Shown here in pieces: positions 61,301 through 64,000 of a DNA stretch of 64,000 bases (position 1 is the first letter of the stretch; the number at the start of each line of letters is the position of its first letter). The position numbers and the translations under genes are program-made. The stretch is from Abelmoschus esculentus (taxonomy: Eukaryota; Streptophyta; Magnoliopsida; Malvales; Malvaceae), in contig JAUCBN010000026.1 of the NCBI GenBank assembly GCA_035048815.1, positions 14,085,001 to 14,149,000 of the forward strand. The letters run 5' to 3'. The notes under the pieces were generated by a model, which did not search any database, had not been told where the DNA came from, and worked only from the letters and a program-made list of their open reading frames with translations.

Positions 61301-62382
61301 TAATAAAAATTATTAGTATTTATTTAAATTTTATATAAAAATAATTCGGCATTAAAGAAAACTTCCCAAAAAATTAATTTTACCCATGAACTCTTTAAAA
61401 ATTAATTTTACATTTAAACGCTTTAAGAAATTAAATGTTATTTATTTTGTCACCTCAATACCGTTAACAATAATATTAATATATTTATAAATTCGAATAT
61501 CTAATGGTTGTGTGTTTTACAGAAAGATAAATTGATTATTTGATACAGGGACATAAATGTAATTGAATATAACATTTGATAAACTGTCTGTATAACGTTT
61601 ATTTATTAAGTTAAATAAACGAGTATAAATAATTTTTTATGTTTGTTTAATAAACAAATGTATATGAATAGGGTGTGTTCGATTCATTTATGTTCATGAA
61701 CAAACTCATCTATTGACTAGTTTTATTTTTTATATTTTAAATATTTATGAAGATGGCCACTAAATTGAACGCATAATGAACTTCGGAGTTCAAACTATAA
61801 AGCCCAATAAACTTGAGGGGTCTAATAGATTAATTTGAAAATTTCACAACTTTGGAGTTTGTCTTAGTTTTTATTTGTTTAGTTAATATTTATAAACATA
61901 TAAATAAATATATTAAATGAATATGTTCATGAACATTTAAATCGACACATTCACGAATATTAAACAAAAACGCTCATGAACATTTAAACTTATACATTCG
62001 TGAATACTAAACAAACAAACACGAACACTTTCAAGAATAAATAAACGAACAAAAACGCAATGTTAAAATTTAAATGAATACGAGCCGAATATGGAAAATT
62101 TTAAAATTAAAATAAACCAACACAAATATACTCTTAATTCATTTAAACTTGGCTCATTCACGCACTTATTTCCCCAAGGTGAAATGGAGTTTGAGCTTTG
62201 TCATTTCCCAGCTTTGCAGGACTTGCACCCTGTAGGCTGCTGTAGCTTCTTGTAAGGAATGGTTGGAATTGTGTGTGCAGAACTTAGACCAAGAACAGTT
62301 CACCCTGCTTATGGATCTTCAGAAATAAATTTGTGCAGAAAAAGATATGCTATCAATCGGAGTGGTAAATTAGGTTGATTTT
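58345..62382. other. Long AT-rich spacer, no supported gene
   Basis: No credible frame. 59220-59410 holds the T-rich motif TTTAATATTTATTATTA shared with 13090-13660. 60640-61045 has mirrored AAAAGTGTTTTTC / GAAAAACACTTTTC motifs and an AGCTTTTATCCCAAAAGCTG block, probably an old non-autonomous element. About 61600-62165 has repeated GTTCATGAACA / TTCGTGAATA motifs. 62165-62340 has mixed composition without a frame. Confidence 0.4.
61600..62165. repeat. Degenerate GTTCATGAACA repeat cluster
   Basis: Repeated TTCATGAACA, ACATTCACGAATATTAAAC, CTCATGAACATTTAAAC, ACATTCGTGAATACTAAAC and ACGAACACTTTC motifs, with TAGGGTGTGTTCGATTC at 61669 as a possible end. It resembles the other repeat-filled elements, but the far end and target duplication are not clear. 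Confidence 0.5.
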
Positions 62383-62711
62383 AAAAAAAGTCGGTCTTAA
62401 AAAAGGTTTAAAAAAACGGTTGTACCGTTTTTCTTATAAAAATTGTAAGAAATTCGGTACACACTTTTCGATATATACCGAAATTCTTATAACTTTTGTA
62501 AGAAAAACGGTATACACCGAATTTCTTATAAAAACTATAAGAATTTCGGTTATAAACCGATTTTCTTACAAAAAGTATATATATCGTTTTTCTTATAAAA
62601 ATTGTAAGAATTTCGGTATATACCAAAAAGTGTGTACCGAATTTCTTATAACTTTTGTAAGAAAAACGGTACGACCTTTTTTAGGTTTTTTTTAAGGCCG
62701 ACTTTTTTTTA
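62383..62711. mobile_element. Nested palindromic MITE-like element
   Basis: About 330 bp that is one near-complete inverted repeat. The left end AAAAAAAGTCGGTCTTAAAA mirrors the right end TTTTAAGGCCGACTTTTTTT, and the centre is the palindrome CGGTTATAAACCG at 62547-62559. Each arm is itself made of small hairpin units TTCTTATAAAAATTGTAAGAA, separated by CGGTATATACCG-type palindromes; about six units in all. Both strands have spurious frames. No transposase. Confidence 0.8.
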
Positions 62712-62972
62712 GAATTTTCCTACTTATAATAGTTTTAAAATTATTAAAATTAAGTTTTTTATTTTTTTATTTATAATTAATAAAATCAAATGTTAACCTC
62801 TCAAGTGATCATAAACCAAAGCTACTGCCTACTGCAACACAACCTGACATGTGAATTGTTTATTACCATAATATATGTTTAATACGAAAATAAAAAGATT
62901 ATATGTTTGCTTCCCTTCGTCTTTACGGTGATTTAATGTCACGTCACTCGTCTATGATACTGATACTTCAAT

Positions 62973-63507
62973 GGAAAATTAAAACGGAATAAAACTTGTT
63001 TCGATTTAAAAAAATAAATAATTTGATTTAATTTAAGGTAAAAATATTTGATTTATTTTAATTTAATTTAAAATTTTATAGATTTGATTCGGCTTGAAAA
63101 ATTCTAAATAAAGTTTAAGTTGTAAAACGGAAATTCGAATAACTCGAATAACTCAAAATTTTTAATAATTAAAGGATTTTTTTTAAGTTTGAGATGAATC
63201 TCTTAACTTTTTATGATATATATGCATTAATATATAAAAATATAAAGAAATATTACCATATATGAAAAAATATATATACATATCTTATATGATTAGAGAA
63301 AATTGTTTAAATTAAAATAAAATCATACTATAACATGATAAATAATTATAATTAAATATTTATAGAAACTTAAAAACTCGATTCAACTTAAATTTCTTAA
63401 AATCGACTCGAACCGAAAAATTTAAATAAAATTTAAATTGTAAAATATTAATCACCGATTCAAATAACTTAATTTTTTTACTCGACTCAATAAAATACTC
63501 ACCCCTA
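62973..63507 (+). mobile_element. Repeat element, family B, copy 3 (hAT-like)
   Basis: The right end ACTCGACTCAATAAAATAC, CACCCCTA is clear; the left end is diverged. Flanking 8-mers ACTTCAAT (62965-62972) and ACTCCAAT (63508-63515) agree at 7 of 8 positions. The middle shares TTTATGATATATATGCATTA and AAGAAATATTACCATATATG with copies 1 and 2. Confidence 0.55.
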
Positions 63508-64000
63508 ACTCCAATACTATACTCCATGTGTCTCTTTGGAATAGACTAAGAGACAAAAAAAGGCAGTCCATTTCAATTGTAATAATATCAGAATTATAAT
63601 ATCAGTTCAATTGTATCTGAAATGCACAACTTACGAATAAATATATTTAAAATTTCGGATCGTATTAACGGATAATAAATCGGTTATTTCCTAGAGGAAA
63701 TCCCGCACTAGAGATTATAAGTTATATTAGTTTAATAAATTATAAGAAATTAATAAGAATTTAATATGTACGAAATAAATGATTGTATAATATATTTAAA
63801 AAAACTTTAAATAAAATAAATTAAATGTTTATAAGAAAAAAAAGTTATATTAGTTTAATAAATTATAAGAAAAGATAAAAAAACAATTTTAAAAAGGTCT
63901 CATAATATATTTTTTATAAAGATGAAAAGATATTTTAAAATAATTTATATATCTCTGAGATTATAAGTTAAAAGTTTTGTGTTAGTAAATTATACAAGGT
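63508..64000. other. AT-rich spacer at the right edge, nothing recognised
   Basis: AT-rich. A local direct repeat (AAGTTATATTAGTTTAATAAATTATAAG) occurs at about 63719 and 63842. No gene or RNA is supported. Confidence 0.4.

Noticed and set aside
62375..62695. Overlapping frames of 106 and 72 codons on opposite strands with YRFSYKN-type repeats
   Set aside because: Both come from the same nested palindrome; the repeated peptide is a direct result of the inverted DNA repeat.
1..64000. tRNA, rRNA, CRISPR arrays, organellar inserts
   Set aside because: Reading for tRNA T-arm motifs, rRNA-like conserved blocks and regular spacer repeats found nothing convincing; isolated GGTTCGA matches (for example near 14060 and 17800) lack tRNA structure.

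Overview
The window is nuclear DNA of a flowering plant. Evidence: split genes with GT-AG introns, plant-only families (VQ protein, WIP zinc finger, QUASIMODO2-like methyltransferase, epsilon-group 14-3-3), very AT-rich spacers and many plant-type transposon relics. A eudicot, perhaps Malvales/Malvaceae (cotton-like), is my inference from overall protein similarity and is not proven by the sequence. All protein and family names come from motif recognition, without a database search.

Nine protein-coding loci are supported. Left part: the C-terminal exon of an uncharacterised MRCRSAPA-motif protein (1-577, +), a single-exon VQ protein (3896-4981, +), and a single-exon TRM112/SMO2-like methyltransferase activator (11153-11527, +). 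Centre: a five-exon PP2C phosphatase (18327-20669, +), a seven-exon 14-3-3 (22905-24999, -) and an eight-exon Golgi-type PMT4/PMT5 methyltransferase (28119-31940, -). Right part: a six-exon RRM protein (44918-47965, +), a two-exon TT1-like WIP zinc finger (50203-51085, +) and a ten-exon alcohol-dehydrogenase-like gene (55726-57716, -) with one non-canonical splice donor. I rebuilt the exon chains by hand; all phases close and the lengths fit the families. No operon-like or pathway link between neighbours is evident; this is an ordinary set of housekeeping and regulatory genes.

The spacers are the accessory part. They hold: (i) a group of 0.4-0.8 kb elements with ends like TAGGGRTG and 8-bp target-site duplications (hAT-like), each filled with its own degenerate short repeat (GGGTCGGGT, CGGGTACCCG, GGATATCCGAT or ACTCGACTCGA types); (ii) several large fold-back elements, at about 6630-7455, 7490-8292, 12304-12815 (with a 44-bp tandem repeat core), 58010-58255 and a strikingly nested palindrome at 62383-62711; (iii) small MITE families in several copies; (iv) broken LINE reverse-transcriptase relics at about 9900-10485, 43600-44112 and 52850-54870; and (v) one CACTA-type terminus at 52141. 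One hAT-like element sits inside a MITE copy, which gives a relative insertion order.

No tRNA, rRNA, known microRNA precursor or CRISPR array was recognised. I do not see a clear new biological system. The best candidates for novelty are the nested palindromic element near 62.5 kb and the proposal that the differently repeat-filled elements form one hAT-like group.
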